Shown: in pieces, positions 51,901 through 63,273 of the stretch
Layout: each line of letters starts with the position of its first letter
How positions within the stretch are numbered: the first letter of the stretch is position 1
Origin: Sphingomonas sp.
GTDB taxonomy: Bacteria; Pseudomonadota; Alphaproteobacteria; Sphingomonadales; Sphingomonadaceae
Assembly: GCA_019635535.1 (NCBI GenBank)
Contig: JAHBZH010000001.1
Span: 2,260,995 to 2,324,994 of the forward strand
Reading direction: 5' to 3'
Length of the DNA: 64,000 nucleotides
The notes under the pieces: generated by a model
Told to the model about the DNA's origin: nothing
The model's database searches: none
Seen by the model: only the letters and a program-made list of their open reading frames with translations
Made by a program: the position numbers and the translations under genes

Positions 51901-53136
51901 ATGAAGAGTGGGCTCAAGCTTTCGGCGATGATTGTGCTTCTCGCCTCCCCGACCATGCCCGGCGCCATCCAGGCGGCGGTCACCCAGCAACCCGTGCCCG
52001 TCCAGGTGCCGCCGCCCCGGCTCGATTATCAGCCGGTTCAGCCCGCGCCGATCCTGTGGCAGCGCGCCGCCGTCGATGAGCTGATCGCCTATGCCGAGGG
52101 GATCGGCGCCGAGGGCCTCGATCCCGCCGCCTACGCGCCGGACCGGCTGCGCGCCGCGCTCGCCACCGGCGACGACGCGGCGATCACGCCGGCCGCGAGC
52201 CAGCTCTTCCTGCGCCTCGCCGCCGATCTGTCCGGCGGCGCGGTGCGCGGCAATGCGCGCGGCGAATGGTATATGCCGGACACGGCGATCGACGGGAACC
52301 GGCAGCAGCTCCTGCTCGCCGAGGCCAGCCAGGGCGGCGTCGCCGCCGTGCTGGACAGCCTCCACCCCACCCATCCGCAATATGCGATGCTGAAGCGCGC
52401 GCTGGCCGTAACGCCGGCGGAGGAGACCGCGCGGCGCGAGCTGATCCGCGCCAACATGGAGCGCTGGCGCTGGATGCCGCGCGCGCTCGGCGAGCGCCAT
52501 GTGCTGGTCAATGTGCCGGCCTTCACCGCCGCGATCGTCGACAATGGCCGTGTCACCCTGCGCCACCGCACCGTGGTCGGCGCGCGCCGCACCCAGACGC
52601 CGTCGCTCAGCGCCAACATGACGGCGGTGACGCTCAATCCCTGGTGGACCGTGCCGCAAAGCATCATCCGCGAGATGGGCGGCCGCTTCAACGATTCCTA
52701 CGTCGTTACGCGCACCGGCGGCACGATCACGGCGCGCCAGCGCCCCGGCCCCGGCAATTCGCTCGGCCGGGTGAAGATCGAGATGCCGAACGAGCACGCC
52801 ATCTTCCTGCACGACACGCCGGCCCAGGCGCTGTTCAGCCGGCCGGTGCGCGCCTTCAGCCATGGCTGCGTCCGCACCCAGGGCATCCGCGATTTCGCCG
52901 CCGAGCTGCTCGCCGCCTCCGGCCAGTGGAGCCGCGCCGAGATCGACGGCGCCATCGCCTCGGGCCGGACGCAACAGGTGGCGCTCGACCGCCCGATCCC
53001 CGCCTACATCGCCTATTTCACCGCGGCGGCGACCAATGACGGCAACATCGTCACCTACGCCGATATTTACGGCCGGGACGCCGCGGTGCGCCGCGCCCTG
53101 AACAGCGCCGGCCCGCAGGTGGCGCGCGCGGACTGA
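51901..53136 (+). CDS. L,D-transpeptidase (YcbB-like)
   Basis: The 411-residue exported cell-wall enzyme has a signal peptide (LSAMIVLLASPTMPGAIQAA), then a long N-terminal scaffold (ELIAYAEGIGAEGLDPAAYAPDRLRAALA, ERWRWMPRALGERHVLVNVPAF). The YkuD domain has HDTPAQALFSRPVRAFSHGCVR with the catalytic Cys in HGC. It makes 3-3 peptidoglycan cross-links or attaches proteins to the wall. All active-site residues are present. Confidence 0.92.
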   Translation: MKSGLKLSAMIVLLASPTMPGAIQAAVTQQPVPVQVPPPRLDYQPVQPAPILWQRAAVDELIAYAEGIGAEGLDPAAYAPDRLRAALATGDDAAITPAASQLFLRLAADLSGGAVRGNARGEWYMPDTAIDGNRQQLLLAEASQGGVAAVLDSLHPTHPQYAMLKRALAVTPAEETARRELIRANMERWRWMPRALGERHVLVNVPAFTAAIVDNGRVTLRHRTVVGARRTQTPSLSANMTAVTLNPWWTVPQSIIREMGGRFNDSYVVTRTGGTITARQRPGPGNSLGRVKIEMPNEHAIFLHDTPAQALFSRPVRAFSHGCVRTQGIRDFAAELLAASGQWSRAEIDGAIASGRTQQVALDRPIPAYIAYFTAAATNDGNIVTYADIYGRDAAVRRALNSAGPQVARAD

Positions 53137-53515
53137 GAAGGCTTCCGGAGCGCTAGCGTCCGTTAGGGGTGGTTGCTGACTTACATTCCCCTCCCTTTCA
53201 GGGAGCGGAGGAACGACCACAATGGGTCGAAAGCGGACCGTCCGCCATCCGCTTCCAATGTAGGAAATCCTCTGTCACGCTCGCCCCGAATCGGGGTTTA
53301 GGCTCCGGCTCGCCGGCTCTTTGAAACGTCAGTCTCGCGCGAAAGAATTTCGGCGGCACACCGACGCGCATATGGGTGAAGATGCTGAAGTTAAGCGCGC
53401 GTCGATACCCCCCGGAGAAACACCCTCCACCCTGACAACTTTGTCAACTTAACAGAGAGGGGAATCGCCGCGAGAGCAGGCGCTCCCGTCTATCCCTGGC
53501 GAGTTTTTTGAACCC
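53137..53515. other. 379-bp intergenic stretch without genes
   Basis: It separates two convergent cell-wall enzyme genes. A degenerate CCCTCC palindrome with AGGGGTGG lies near 53160-53210, and a small inverted repeat TGACAA-CT-TTGTCA at 53433-53446. I see no convincing open frame, tRNA or terminator with a T-run. Confidence 0.6.
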
Positions 53516-54190
53516 TCAGGCAATGCGGTCGGCGTAAAGGAAATGGCCAGGACCGAGCCGGTCCATCACTTCCTGGAGGCTCCGGTGCGGAAAGGCGAAG
53601 CAGCCTTCGCTGCGGCCGAGCCGGCCCTGCTGGGCGACCACTTCGGGCTCGGCATACCAGGCGGTGTGGACGACGATCGCCCGCGCCTCGGCATTGTCGT
53701 TGGTGGGATCGAGCCCGCGCACCCGCATCGAACGACCGTAGCGGCCATGATAGTAATTGCCGATGATATAGGCGCCGTCGGAACTCGCCTCCGATCCGAT
53801 CCGGTTGGAGAAATGCTGGAGCATGCCGGTATGCGACGGATCGGAGCCGCGCCCGTGCGACACGAAATGGCGGGTGACGGCGCCGGTATTGGTGTCGAGC
53901 AGGTAGAAGCGCGGCTCGCTGGAGAAGCGGGTGAAATCGGCGATGCCGACCACGTCGCCGTGCACGATCTGCGAACGGTGGCGGTCGAAGGCGGCGCGGG
54001 CGCGGGTGACGATGCGCGGATCGAGGCTGGGATCGACCATCACGCGCGGGCGGACGGCGGGGTCGATCGCCATGTCCGGCCGGCGCCGGTCGAGGTCGAG
54101 CGTGGCGGCGAGCAACGGCGAGCCGCCGAGCAGCGAGAGAGCGCCGGCCGCGGCGCCTGCCTCGATCATCTGCCGACGCGATAAAATCAT
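53516..54190 (-). CDS. Murein L,D-transpeptidase catalytic domain family protein
   Basis: The 224-residue exported protein has a twin-arginine-like signal (SRRQMIEAGAAAGALSLLGG). The YkuD_2 type domain has VGIADFTRFSSEPRFYLLDTNTGAV, THTG-like DPSHTGMLQHFSNR, and the catalytic GRSEGCFAFP. It probably modifies or trims cell-wall peptides. It is divergent from the FixJ-like regulator across 265 bp. Confidence 0.88.
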   Translation of the reverse strand: MILSRRQMIEAGAAAGALSLLGGSPLLAATLDLDRRRPDMAIDPAVRPRVMVDPSLDPRIVTRARAAFDRHRSQIVHGDVVGIADFTRFSSEPRFYLLDTNTGAVTRHFVSHGRGSDPSHTGMLQHFSNRIGSEASSDGAYIIGNYYHGRYGRSMRVRGLDPTNDNAEARAIVVHTAWYAEPEVVAQQGRLGRSEGCFAFPHRSLQEVMDRLGPGHFLYADRIA

Positions 54191-54455
54191 TCACTCCCTC
54201 CCCGCACGGCTCCGGAAGCTATGGGGTTTTCCCTTTCCTCTCAATGAGTAGAATGGAAAGGTTCAACCGTCCGCCGCGACATCGCCGCGTTTCGCCGCAT
54301 CCTGGCGCCCTACTGGTTAATGCTCTGTCCACCGCGGCGACGAAGCGTGGCCGAAGCGCGGCGAATGACTTTCGGGATGGGAATCAAGCGATTCGTCGGT
54401 GAAACGCGCGGCCGGCATCTTGCTCTTTGTTGTCGAAACAGTCATTTGCGAAGCC

Positions 54456-55115
54456 ATGGTCCCGGCGCACGATCAGCAGGCCGCGCAGTCTTATTATGTC
54501 TATGTCGTGGACGACGACCGCGACGTGCGGCGTTCATTGAGCTTCATGCTCGGCACGTCGGACACGCGTTCCCACCCGTTCGGCTCCGGCGCCGATTTCC
54601 TCGACGCCCTGCCCGATCTCATTCCCGGCTGCGTCCTGCTCGATCTCAAGATGCCGCGCATGGACGGCTTCCAGGTGATGGCAGAGCTCGGCCGTCGCAA
54701 TGTCGATTGGCCGGTGATCGTGATGACCGGCTATGGCGAGGTGCCGACCGCGGTACGCGCGATGAAGCAGGGTGCGGTCGATTTCATCGAGAAGCCCTTT
54801 TCGGAAGAAGCGCTGCTCGGTTGCCTGTCCACCGCCTTCGCCCTGCTCGACGAGCGCGAGACCGCGAGCCGCCGTCGCCGTGCCGCACGCGAGCGGGTAG
54901 ATCAGCTCACGGCGCGCGAGACGGAGGTGCTGGAGGGGCTGCTCGCCGGCGAGTCGAACAAGCAGCTCGCCGAACGCCTCGGGATCAGCCTGCGCACGGT
55001 GGAGATGCACCGGGGCAATATGATGGACCGGCTCGCCGTCGCCAATCTCGCCGAGGCGCTGACCCTGGCGCTGGAGGCCGGAATGACCGCGGCGACGCCG
55101 GACCGGGTCGCCTGA
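54456..55115 (+). CDS. FixJ-like two-component response regulator
   Basis: The 219-residue protein has a receiver domain ([14 protein letters not shown], phospho-Asp in [13 protein letters not shown], Lys in DFIEKPF) and a LuxR-type HTH ([36 protein letters not shown]). FixJ-class regulators activate genes in response to redox or nutrient signals. ATG 54456 is the best start but has a weak ribosome site; ATG 54399 is an alternative. No kinase gene lies nearby. Confidence 0.88.
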   Translation: MVPAHDQQAAQSYYVYVVDDDRDVRRSLSFMLGTSDTRSHPFGSGADFLDALPDLIPGCVLLDLKMPRMDGFQVMAELGRRNVDWPVIVMTGYGEVPTAVRAMKQGAVDFIEKPFSEEALLGCLSTAFALLDERETASRRRRAARERVDQLTARETEVLEGLLAGESNKQLAERLGISLRTVEMHRGNMMDRLAVANLAEALTLALEAGMTAATPDRVA

Positions 55116-55132
55116 CCGGAAAGGGCAAGACA

Positions 55133-55675
55133 ATGGCAAGCGAACAGGCCACGCTGGCGGGCGGCTGCTTCTGGTGCACCGAGGCGGTGTTCAAGGACGT
55201 GGTGGGCGTCGAGGCTGTCGAAAGCGGCTATATCGGCGGCCATGTCCCGAACCCGACCTACAAGCAGGTGTGCGGCGGCGACACCGGCCATGCCGAGGCG
55301 ATCCGGCTGACCTACGATTCCGGTCAGGTCAGCTATGACGACCTGCTCGACATGTTTTTCGCCACTCACGATCCGACCCAGCTCAATCGGCAGGGCAACG
55401 ATGTCGGCACCCAATATCGCTCCGCCATCTTCCCCCATTCACCCGAGCAGGAGGCCGCGGCCAAGGAGGCGATCGCCCGCGCCCAGCCGGACTGGCCCGC
55501 GCCGATCGTGACGACCATCGAACCGCTCGCCGGCTGGTATCCGGCGGAGGACTATCACCAGGATTATTGGGAGGGCGAAGGCCAGCGCAATCCCTATTGC
55601 CTCGCCGTCATCCCCCCCAAGCTCCGGAAGCTCCGCAAGAGCTTCGCCGAACGGCTGAAGACGCAGCCCGCCTGA
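55133..55675 (+). CDS. msrA: Peptide-methionine (S)-S-oxide reductase MsrA
   Basis: The 180-residue enzyme repairs oxidised methionine. The active site [18 protein letters not shown] is near the N terminus, then [24 protein letters not shown] and [26 protein letters not shown]. The catalytic Cys is in GCFWC. It starts 17 bp after the regulator stop and may share its transcript. Confidence 0.96.
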   Translation: MASEQATLAGGCFWCTEAVFKDVVGVEAVESGYIGGHVPNPTYKQVCGGDTGHAEAIRLTYDSGQVSYDDLLDMFFATHDPTQLNRQGNDVGTQYRSAIFPHSPEQEAAAKEAIARAQPDWPAPIVTTIEPLAGWYPAEDYHQDYWEGEGQRNPYCLAVIPPKLRKLRKSFAERLKTQPA

Positions 55676-56395
55676 TCACTCCCCTTCGACCGGCGGCGCC
55701 TTGGCATCGGGCGACAGCGCGCGATAGGCCGCCCCGCCGATGATGCCGCCGACGATCGGCGCAACCCAGAAGACCCAGAGCTGCTCGAGCGCCCAGCCGC
55801 CCTGGATCAGCGCCGGCCCCGTGCTGCGCGCCGGATTGACCGAGGTGTTGGTGACCGGGATGCTGATCAGGTGGATGAGCGTCAGCGCCAGACCGATCGC
55901 GATCGGCGCGAAGCCCGCCGGCGCGCGGCCGTGCGTCGCCCCCATGATCACCAGCAGGAAGAAGAAGGTGAGCAGGATCTCGGCGATCCAGGCGGCGCGC
56001 ATATCGAAGCCGCCCGGCGAATGCTCGCCATAGCCGTTCGCCGCCAGCCCGCTGTCGAGCGACCAGCCCGGCGCGCCGCTGGCGATCTGGTAGAGGACGA
56101 AGGCCGCGACGATCGCGCCGACGACCTGCGCGATCACATAGCCAGGTATCTCGCGCCCCGGGAAACGGCCGCCGGCCCACAGGCCGAAGGTCACCGCCGG
56201 GTTGAGATGGCAGCCGGAAATATGGCCGATCGCATAGGCCATGGTGAGCACGGTGAGGCCGAAGGCGAGCGACACGCCGAGCAGGCCGATGCCGACCTCC
56301 GGGAAGCCCGCCGCCAGCACGGCGCTGCCGCAGCCGCCGAAGACGAGCCAGAACGTGCCGAGAAATTCGGCCGACAGCTTTTGCCAGGTCTGCAT
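55676..56395 (-). CDS. aqpZ: Aquaporin Z-type water channel
   Basis: The 239-residue protein has six membrane helices and two NPA loops ([17 protein letters not shown] and [15 protein letters not shown]). Residues [21 protein letters not shown] and the Arg after the second NPA match AqpZ, giving a water-selective pore. It is convergent with msrA, with adjacent stops. Confidence 0.95.
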   Translation of the reverse strand: MQTWQKLSAEFLGTFWLVFGGCGSAVLAAGFPEVGIGLLGVSLAFGLTVLTMAYAIGHISGCHLNPAVTFGLWAGGRFPGREIPGYVIAQVVGAIVAAFVLYQIASGAPGWSLDSGLAANGYGEHSPGGFDMRAAWIAEILLTFFFLLVIMGATHGRAPAGFAPIAIGLALTLIHLISIPVTNTSVNPARSTGPALIQGGWALEQLWVFWVAPIVGGIIGGAAYRALSPDAKAPPVEGE

Positions 56396-56452
56396 GATTC
56401 CCCCTCCCATCCTTGTTCCGGGTGGGAGCAGGATAACATGTCCGGAACGATC

Positions 56453-57687
<1,235 letters not shown>

Positions 57688-57691
<4 letters not shown>

Positions 57692-58608
57692 CGCGGTGCC
57701 GCCGCCCGCTGCAGCCGGTCGTTGATCGCCATGCCCAGTCCTTCCTCCGGCACCGGCGCAACGGCGATCGCCGCGCGGCCGCTGGCATCGGCCTCGTGCA
57801 GCGCCGCGAACAGCCGCGCCGCCGCCTCGACCAGATCGCCGGACCGGCTGAGGCTGGCGTCGCCCGCCACCGCGCCGAAGCCGATCAGCCACTCGCTCGG
57901 CCGCGCCTCGGCCGCGTCGAGCCGCAGCGGCTTGGCCGGCGCATAATGGCTGGCAAGCTGGCCGGGCGCCTCGATCCCGCCGTTCTGCGCGATCTCCAGG
58001 CCGAGATCGATCGGCCCCGGCCGCAGCAGACGCAATCGCCCATCCGTCACCGCCACAATCGTCGACTCGAGTCCGTGCGCGGTTGGCCCGGCATCGACGA
58101 TCAGCGGGATGCGCCCGTCGAGGCTAGCCAGCACATGGGCGGCGCGGGTCGGGCTGATCCGGCCGCTGGCATTGGCCGAGGGTGCGGCGAGCGGGCGCCC
58201 CACCGCCGCCAGCAGATCGCGCATCGCCGGATGGGCGGGCATGCGTAGCGCGACGGTGGGCAGCCCCGCCGTCACCAGCGAGGCCACCGGCGCCCCTTCG
58301 CGCAGCGACAGGGCGAGAGTGAGCGGGCCGGGCCAGTAGCGCTCCGCCAATGCACGCGCCATGTCATCGAATTCTGCGATTTCAGCGGCTTGCGCCACAT
58401 CCCTGACATGGACGATCAGCGGATTGAAGCTCGGCCGCCCCTTGGCCGCGTAGATGCGCGCGACCGCTTCGCCCGATCCGGCGTCTGCGGCGAGGCCGTA
58501 GACCGTCTCGGTCGGCACGGCGACGGGCTGCCCGTCGCGGATCAGCCGCGCGGCCTCGGCGATCGCGGCCGCGTCATAGGGCATCACGCGGGTGTTTTGC
58601 GCGCTCAT
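57688..58608 (-). CDS. tsaC: L-threonylcarbamoyladenylate synthase
   Basis: The 306-residue enzyme has AVPTETVYGLAADAGSGEAVARIYAAKGRP, FNPLIVHV, RYWPGPLTLALSLREGAP and LPTVALRMPAHPA, with a Sua5-type C-terminal domain (APGQLASHYAPAKPLRL). It makes the precursor of the t6A tRNA base from threonine. It is coupled to a threonine synthase-like gene whose product would supply its substrate. Confidence 0.95.
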
Positions 58609-58656
58609 GGCGCCGCGCTATAGCCGGCGGGACCATCGCGCAACCGCGGAGCCGAG

Positions 58657-60336
58657 ATGACTTACACGCCGCCCGTCAAAGACCAGAAATTCCTGCTCGA
58701 TCATATCGTCGGTATCGCCGATCTCGTCGAGGACAACGACCTTGTCGGCGCGATCGTCGAGGGCGCCGGGGCCTTCGCGGCGGGCGAGTTCGCGCCGCTC
58801 AACCGGATCGGCGACGAGGTCGGCGCCAAATGGTCGGAAGAGAGCGTGACGCTGCCGGCAGGGTTTCGCGAGGCCTATCGCGCCTATGTCGAGGGCGGCT
58901 GGGGCACCCTGGCGGGCCCCGAGGAGCATGGCGGCCAGGGCCTGCCGCTCTGCCTCGCCACCGTCGTCATGGAGGATCTCGGCTCGGCCAATATGGGCTT
59001 CTCGCTGGTGATGATGCTCACCCCCGGCGCGGTCGAGGCGCTGAAGCATCATGGTTCGCCGGAGCTTCAGGCCGAGTGGCTCCCAAAGCTCATCACCGGC
59101 GAATGGACCGGCACGATGAACCTCACCGAGCCGCAGGCCGGCTCCGACGTCGGCGCGCTCAAGACCCGCGCCGTCCCGAATGGCGACGGCAGCTACAGGA
59201 TCACCGGCCAGAAGATCTTCATCACCTTCGGCGAGCACGACCTGGCCGACAATATCGTCCATCTCGTCCTCGCCCGCCTGCCGGACGCGCCGGCGGGGAC
59301 GCGCGGCATCTCGCTCTTCCTGGTGCCGAAAATCCTCTCCGACGGGACGAGGAACGACCTCAGATGCGTGTCGATCGAGCACAAGATGGGCATCCACGCC
59401 TCCCCCACCTGCGTCATGGCCTATGGCGATCTTGGGGGCGCGACCGGCTGGCTGATCGGCGCGGAGAACAAGGGCATGGCGGCGATGTTCACGATGATGA
59501 ACAACGCCCGGCTCAATGTCGGCCTGCAGGGCGTGTCGATCGCCGAGCGGGCGACGCAGCAGGCCGTCGCCTATGCCCGCGAGCGCGTGCAGGGCAGCCG
59601 CGAGGGCCGGCCGGCGCGGATCATCGAATTTCCGGACGTGCGCCGGATGTTGCTCAGGATGAAGGCGCTGACCCAGGCGGCGCGGGCGCTGGCCTATTAC
59701 ACCGCCGGGCAGACCGACCGGGCCGGGCGCGGCGACGCGGCGGCGCGGGCCCGCGCCGACCTGCTGACCCCGCTGGTGAAGGCTTACGGCACCGATATCG
59801 GCTGCGAGGTGACGAGCCTCGGCGTCCAGGTTCATGGCGGCATGGGCTATATCGAGGAGACCGGCGCCGCCCAGCATTACCGCGACGCCCGTATCTCCCC
59901 GATCTACGAAGGCACGAACGGCATCCAGGCGGCCGATCTGGTCGGGCGCAAGCTGGGACTGGAGGGCGGCGCGGTGCTGGCGGCGCTGATCGCGGACATT
60001 CGCGCCGACGCGGCGGGCGAAGCCGCGTTGCTGGCGTTGGCGGACGATTGCGAGACGGTGACGCAGAGCCTGCTGGGAGCGGAGCCGGACGACCGGCTGG
60101 CCGCGTCCTATCCCTTCCTCACCATGCTTTCGGTCGCGACCTGCGGCTGGCTCATGACGCGCCAGCTCGCCGCGCTCGCCGGTCATCAGGGCGACCCGAC
60201 TTTCGCCGCGATGAAGCGGGCATCGGCGCGCTTCTTCCTCGACCAGATCGTGCCGGAAGCGCGCGGGCTGCTGGCGGCGGCGACCGCGCCCGCCGACATG
60301 CTCTACGCGGCGGACGAGGAGGCGTTCGCGGCCTGA
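58657..60336 (+). CDS. Acyl-CoA dehydrogenase
   Basis: The 559-residue FAD enzyme has MNLTEPQAGSDVGALKTRA, YRITGQKIFITFGEHD, ARLNVGLQGVSIAERATQQAV and the C-terminal VHGGMGYIEETGAAQHYRDARISPIYEGTNGIQAADLVGRKL, with the catalytic Glu in YEGTNG. The N-terminal extension (MTYTPPVKDQKFLLDHIVGI) is typical of the long ACAD branch. It starts beta-oxidation of some acyl-CoA; the chain specificity is unknown. Confidence 0.94.
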   Translation: MTYTPPVKDQKFLLDHIVGIADLVEDNDLVGAIVEGAGAFAAGEFAPLNRIGDEVGAKWSEESVTLPAGFREAYRAYVEGGWGTLAGPEEHGGQGLPLCLATVVMEDLGSANMGFSLVMMLTPGAVEALKHHGSPELQAEWLPKLITGEWTGTMNLTEPQAGSDVGALKTRAVPNGDGSYRITGQKIFITFGEHDLADNIVHLVLARLPDAPAGTRGISLFLVPKILSDGTRNDLRCVSIEHKMGIHASPTCVMAYGDLGGATGWLIGAENKGMAAMFTMMNNARLNVGLQGVSIAERATQQAVAYARERVQGSREGRPARIIEFPDVRRMLLRMKALTQAARALAYYTAGQTDRAGRGDAAARARADLLTPLVKAYGTDIGCEVTSLGVQVHGGMGYIEETGAAQHYRDARISPIYEGTNGIQAADLVGRKLGLEGGAVLAALIADIRADAAGEAALLALADDCETVTQSLLGAEPDDRLAASYPFLTMLSVATCGWLMTRQLAALAGHQGDPTFAAMKRASARFFLDQIVPEARGLLAAATAPADMLYAADEEAFAA

Positions 60337-60346
60337 CGGTAAGGGG

Positions 60347-61504
60347 TTAGACCCGCCGCGCCAGCTTGTGCGGGCGCTGCCCCACTGTGCGCCAGATGCG
60401 CGGGCCCTGATCGACTCGGAAGGCACCCATCCGCTCGCTTTCGGCCTGCAATTCGCGGCCGACGATGTAGGAGCGCGAGGTCTGGCCGGTGCGGCCGTCA
60501 TCGCAATCGTAGAGTGCGTTGACCGCGATCACCGGGATGAACAGCATCCGGTCGTCCAGGCGGAGCGCCCGCATCTGATCGCGCGGCATGCCGACCTCAC
60601 CGCGAATCACGCCGCTCTGCCCGGGCGCGATCGTCGGCAGATTGAGCCGCGTCGTTTCGCGTCCGGCGGTGCGGAAGAAAGCGCCGATCTCCTTGTCCTG
60701 CTGCTCCGAGCCGTTGAACATCTTGACGTCGATCCGCAGATTCTTCGCCGGGCTCTTGCCGCTGTTGCGGATCTCCAGCTCGAAATTGACACTGGCTTCG
60801 GCGTCGGTAAACGCGGCGCGCTCGGTCCTGATCTCCAGCTCCAGCCAGGGCCGCATGCCGGGTTCCGGGCGCGGCTTCGAGGACGCCGGCGCGGCGGCGG
60901 CGGGACTGGTGGCACCATCCTCGGCCTCCGGCCGCTCCTCCTGCCCGGCCAGCCGGCGGCGCAGCAGCGCGGCGCCGAGCAATGCGAGCAGCAAGGCGGG
61001 CAAAACGTAGAGCCACGGGAAAGCGCCGCTTTCCTCGACAACCGGCGCGTCCTCGGTCGCGCCAGCCTCGTTCTCGTCGGGCGCCTGCATCGGCGGCGAC
61101 GCCTGCGGCAGCATCGCATCCGGAGAAGACGCGTCAAACGGAGATGGCGCGAGCTCGGCCTGGATCGGCGCAGCGGGCGCCGGCCGGAGAGTTTCCGACG
61201 TCGTCGGGCGCGGCTGTGCTGGCACCGGGCGCGACGACTGCTCGGGCGGCACGACATCAGATGACTGGGCGGCCGGAAGCGGCGGAGCGATCCGGACGAG
61301 GGGCGGCGTCTGGGGTTGTTGCGACTGCGGCTGGGCCTCCGGCGCAGGCGGCGCGACGATGCGGTTGTTGGGTTCGAGCGAGAAATCGCGCAATTGCGGC
61401 GGTCCGATCGTATTGCCGTCACTCTCCTGCGCCCATGCCGCCCCCGCGCCGCACAGCGCGGCGCAGATACCGGCGATGGACAGGCTCCGCTTGATCTTCA
61501 CCAT
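60347..61504 (-). CDS. Proline-rich membrane-anchored protein with beta-domain
   Basis: The 385-residue protein has a signal peptide (SIAGICAALCGAGAAWAQ), about 140 Pro/Ala/Gln-rich residues, one membrane helix (FPWLYVLPALLLALLGAALLRRRLA), and a C-terminal beta-rich domain (WLELEIRTERAAFTDAEASVNFELEIRNSGKSPAKNLRIDVKMF). I know similar unnamed proteins from sphingomonads; the last domain resembles CARDB-type adhesion folds. No function can be assigned. Confidence 0.78.
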   Translation of the reverse strand: MVKIKRSLSIAGICAALCGAGAAWAQESDGNTIGPPQLRDFSLEPNNRIVAPPAPEAQPQSQQPQTPPLVRIAPPLPAAQSSDVVPPEQSSRPVPAQPRPTTSETLRPAPAAPIQAELAPSPFDASSPDAMLPQASPPMQAPDENEAGATEDAPVVEESGAFPWLYVLPALLLALLGAALLRRRLAGQEERPEAEDGATSPAAAAPASSKPRPEPGMRPWLELEIRTERAAFTDAEASVNFELEIRNSGKSPAKNLRIDVKMFNGSEQQDKEIGAFFRTAGRETTRLNLPTIAPGQSGVIRGEVGMPRDQMRALRLDDRMLFIPVIAVNALYDCDDGRTGQTSRSYIVGRELQAESERMGAFRVDQGPRIWRTVGQRPHKLARRV

Positions 61505-61651
61505 TGAATCCGTTCGAAATCCCACCCTCGCGCGGCCATTGCGGCCGCAAGCCGCTCACATAAGCGCGTCGGCAGCGGATTTTAACGACGTATCAAGGCC
61601 ATGCGCCGAACGGTCGCCCCTGTGCGGCAAAAGGGTCACACCTTTACCGTG

Positions 61652-62065
61652 TCAGTGAACGCCCCCCGCATGCGCCATGGCCGCGCCGCCTCGGACGCGG
61701 ACGCATTGCGCGATCGACTGGCCCGCCTCCTCGACATTGGCGGCGTCGCTGACCTGCGCCAGCGACGCATGCTCGCCGCGCAATGACCAGGCGAGCGGCT
61801 GTTCGCCCGTGCCGACATAGCGCAGGCCATAGAGCGTCGGCGCCGCGCTCAGCTCGGCGGTCTGCCCGTCATAGCTGAGCCGCACCCTGGCATGCAGATA
61901 ATCGCCGCCATGCTCGTAGATCGCCTGTACTTGGCGCCCGTCTTCGCAGGCATAGGGGATCAAGGCGGGCCCGGATTTGACCCGGCCGCCGCCGCCGGCG
62001 AAGCCGGACAGCATCAAAACGGCACCGACCAAAGCCGCGACGGCAAGAGGAGAAGATCGTTTCAT
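61652..62065 (-). CDS. MliC-like lysozyme inhibitor lipoprotein/periplasmic protein
   Basis: The 137-residue exported protein begins MKRSSPLAVAALVGAVLMLS and has ALIPYACEDGRQVQAIYEHGGDYLHARVRLS, LSAAPTLYGLRYVGTGEQPLAWSLRGEHASLAQ, the MliC layout with a Cys, Tyr and Ser/Ala-Gly motif. Such proteins block C-type lysozyme in the periplasm. A usual lipobox Cys is missing, so the mature form may be soluble. A second Cys late in the chain could make a disulfide. Confidence 0.85.
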   Translation of the reverse strand: MKRSSPLAVAALVGAVLMLSGFAGGGGRVKSGPALIPYACEDGRQVQAIYEHGGDYLHARVRLSYDGQTAELSAAPTLYGLRYVGTGEQPLAWSLRGEHASLAQVSDAANVEEAGQSIAQCVRVRGGAAMAHAGGVH

Positions 62066-62117
62066 CGCGCGCCTCCACGCAGAAGCGCGGTCATGGTGCG
62101 CGCGACGCCGCGCGAAA

Positions 62118-62258
62118 TCAAGCGTCGGGGATGGTGAGCGGGCCCTTCGGCGGCGCATCGACCGGCGTTGCCGTCAGACTGGAAATCAGGCTGTGCCCGC
62201 CGGTCAGCGCGAGCAGGCCGGCCGCGAACGAGCAGAAAAAGGCGCGCAATGGCGTCAT
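62118..62258 (-). CDS. Small single-span membrane protein
   Basis: A 46-codon gene from ATG 62258 encodes one hydrophobic helix (RAFFCSFAAGLLALTGGHSLI) and a polar, Pro-rich tail (TATPVDAPPKGPLTIPDA). It begins 19 bp after the GntR regulator stop on the same strand, so it may be co-transcribed. There is no clear ribosome site, so support is moderate. I do not recognise it. Confidence 0.5.
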   Translation of the reverse strand: MTPLRAFFCSFAAGLLALTGGHSLISSLTATPVDAPPKGPLTIPDA

Positions 62259-62277
62259 CGACGTGTCGCGCGCGGGC

Positions 62278-62622
62278 TCAGACCAGCGCGCGCTCGACCA
62301 GGTCCTCGGCGTCGAGGCCCAGCATCCGCATGTGCGAGACGATTCGCGGCCAGCGATTTTCCAGGAAGTCCTTGCGCTCGGCGGTCCGCAGCCGCTCCGC
62401 CGCGCCCTTCGCCACGAACATGCCCACGCCGCGCTTCACGACCACCAGCCCTTCCTCCTGGAAGCTCTGATAGGCCTTGGCCACGGTGAGCGGATTGGCG
62501 CCGAAATCGGCGGCAAGGCTGCGCACCGAGGGCAGCGCATCGCCTTCGCCGACCCGACCCTCGAGGATCATCGCCGCGATGCGATCGCGCAGGCGGAGAT
62601 AGACGGGACGATCATCGTTCAT
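62278..62622 (-). CDS. GntR-family regulator, YtrA type
   Basis: The 114-residue protein has the GntR winged helix YLRLRDRIAAMILEGRVGEGDALPSVRSLAADFGANPLTVAKAYQSFQEEGLVVVKRGVGMFV and then the short helical tail (MRMLGLDAEDLVERAL) that marks the YtrA subfamily. These usually repress transporter or lipid genes. An A/T-rich stretch with TATTAGTATCATATG just upstream may be its promoter and operator. Its next gene encodes a small membrane protein. Confidence 0.92.
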   Translation of the reverse strand: MNDDRPVYLRLRDRIAAMILEGRVGEGDALPSVRSLAADFGANPLTVAKAYQSFQEEGLVVVKRGVGMFVAKGAAERLRTAERKDFLENRWPRIVSHMRMLGLDAEDLVERALV

Positions 62623-62682
62623 GCCGTCATATGATACTAATACACCGGCAAGGTCAAGGGTGGAATCCGGCTGTGACGGGAA

Positions 62683-63273
62683 TTATTCGGCCCGTTTTCC
62701 CCATTCCGAGACGATTTCGCCATATTCCGGGCGGATGCGCTCCTCCAGCTCGACGCCGGAAGTGCCGATGAAGACGAAACCGGCGATTCGCTCGCCGGGC
62801 CGACCCCCGAGCGAATGCAGAACCGCGTCAGAATATGCTGCCCAGCCGGTCACCCAGCCGGCCGCATAGCCCAACGCATGGGCGGCGAGCATCAGGTTCA
62901 TGCAGGCAGCGCCGCAGGACAGCTCCTGCTCCCAGACGGGAATCTTGTGACCCTGCACCGGCGCCGAGAGCGCGACGATCAGCTCCGGCGCCTGCTGGGC
63001 GAAGCGATGGACCGCCTCGATCTCGAGCCGCCCCGGATCGGGATTCACCGTGCGATAGGCCGCCTCCAGCATCGCCGCGAACTCGGCGCGCCGCTCCGCC
63101 GGGACATGGACGAACCGCCAGGGCGCGAGCTTGCCATGGTCCGGCGTGCGCATGGCGATGGCGAGGATGCGGCGCAGTTCCTCCGCGTCCGGTCCCGGCG
63201 CGACCAGATCGCGCGGGCGGGCGGAACGGCGGGTTTCGAGGAAGCGGAGTGCGGAGGAGCGATCGTTGAGCAT
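62683..63273 (-). CDS. Nitroreductase family protein (YdjA-like)
   Basis: The 196-residue FMN-dependent oxidoreductase has RFLETRRSARPRDLVAPGP, LAIAMRTPDHGKLAPWRFVHV, CGAACMNLMLAAHALGYAAGWVTGW and IAGFVFIGTSG, the YdjA branch of nitroreductases. It uses NAD(P)H on an unknown substrate. It is divergent from the POT transporter gene. Confidence 0.92.
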   Translation of the reverse strand: MLNDRSSALRFLETRRSARPRDLVAPGPDAEELRRILAIAMRTPDHGKLAPWRFVHVPAERRAEFAAMLEAAYRTVNPDPGRLEIEAVHRFAQQAPELIVALSAPVQGHKIPVWEQELSCGAACMNLMLAAHALGYAAGWVTGWAAYSDAVLHSLGGRPGERIAGFVFIGTSGVELEERIRPEYGEIVSEWGKRAE

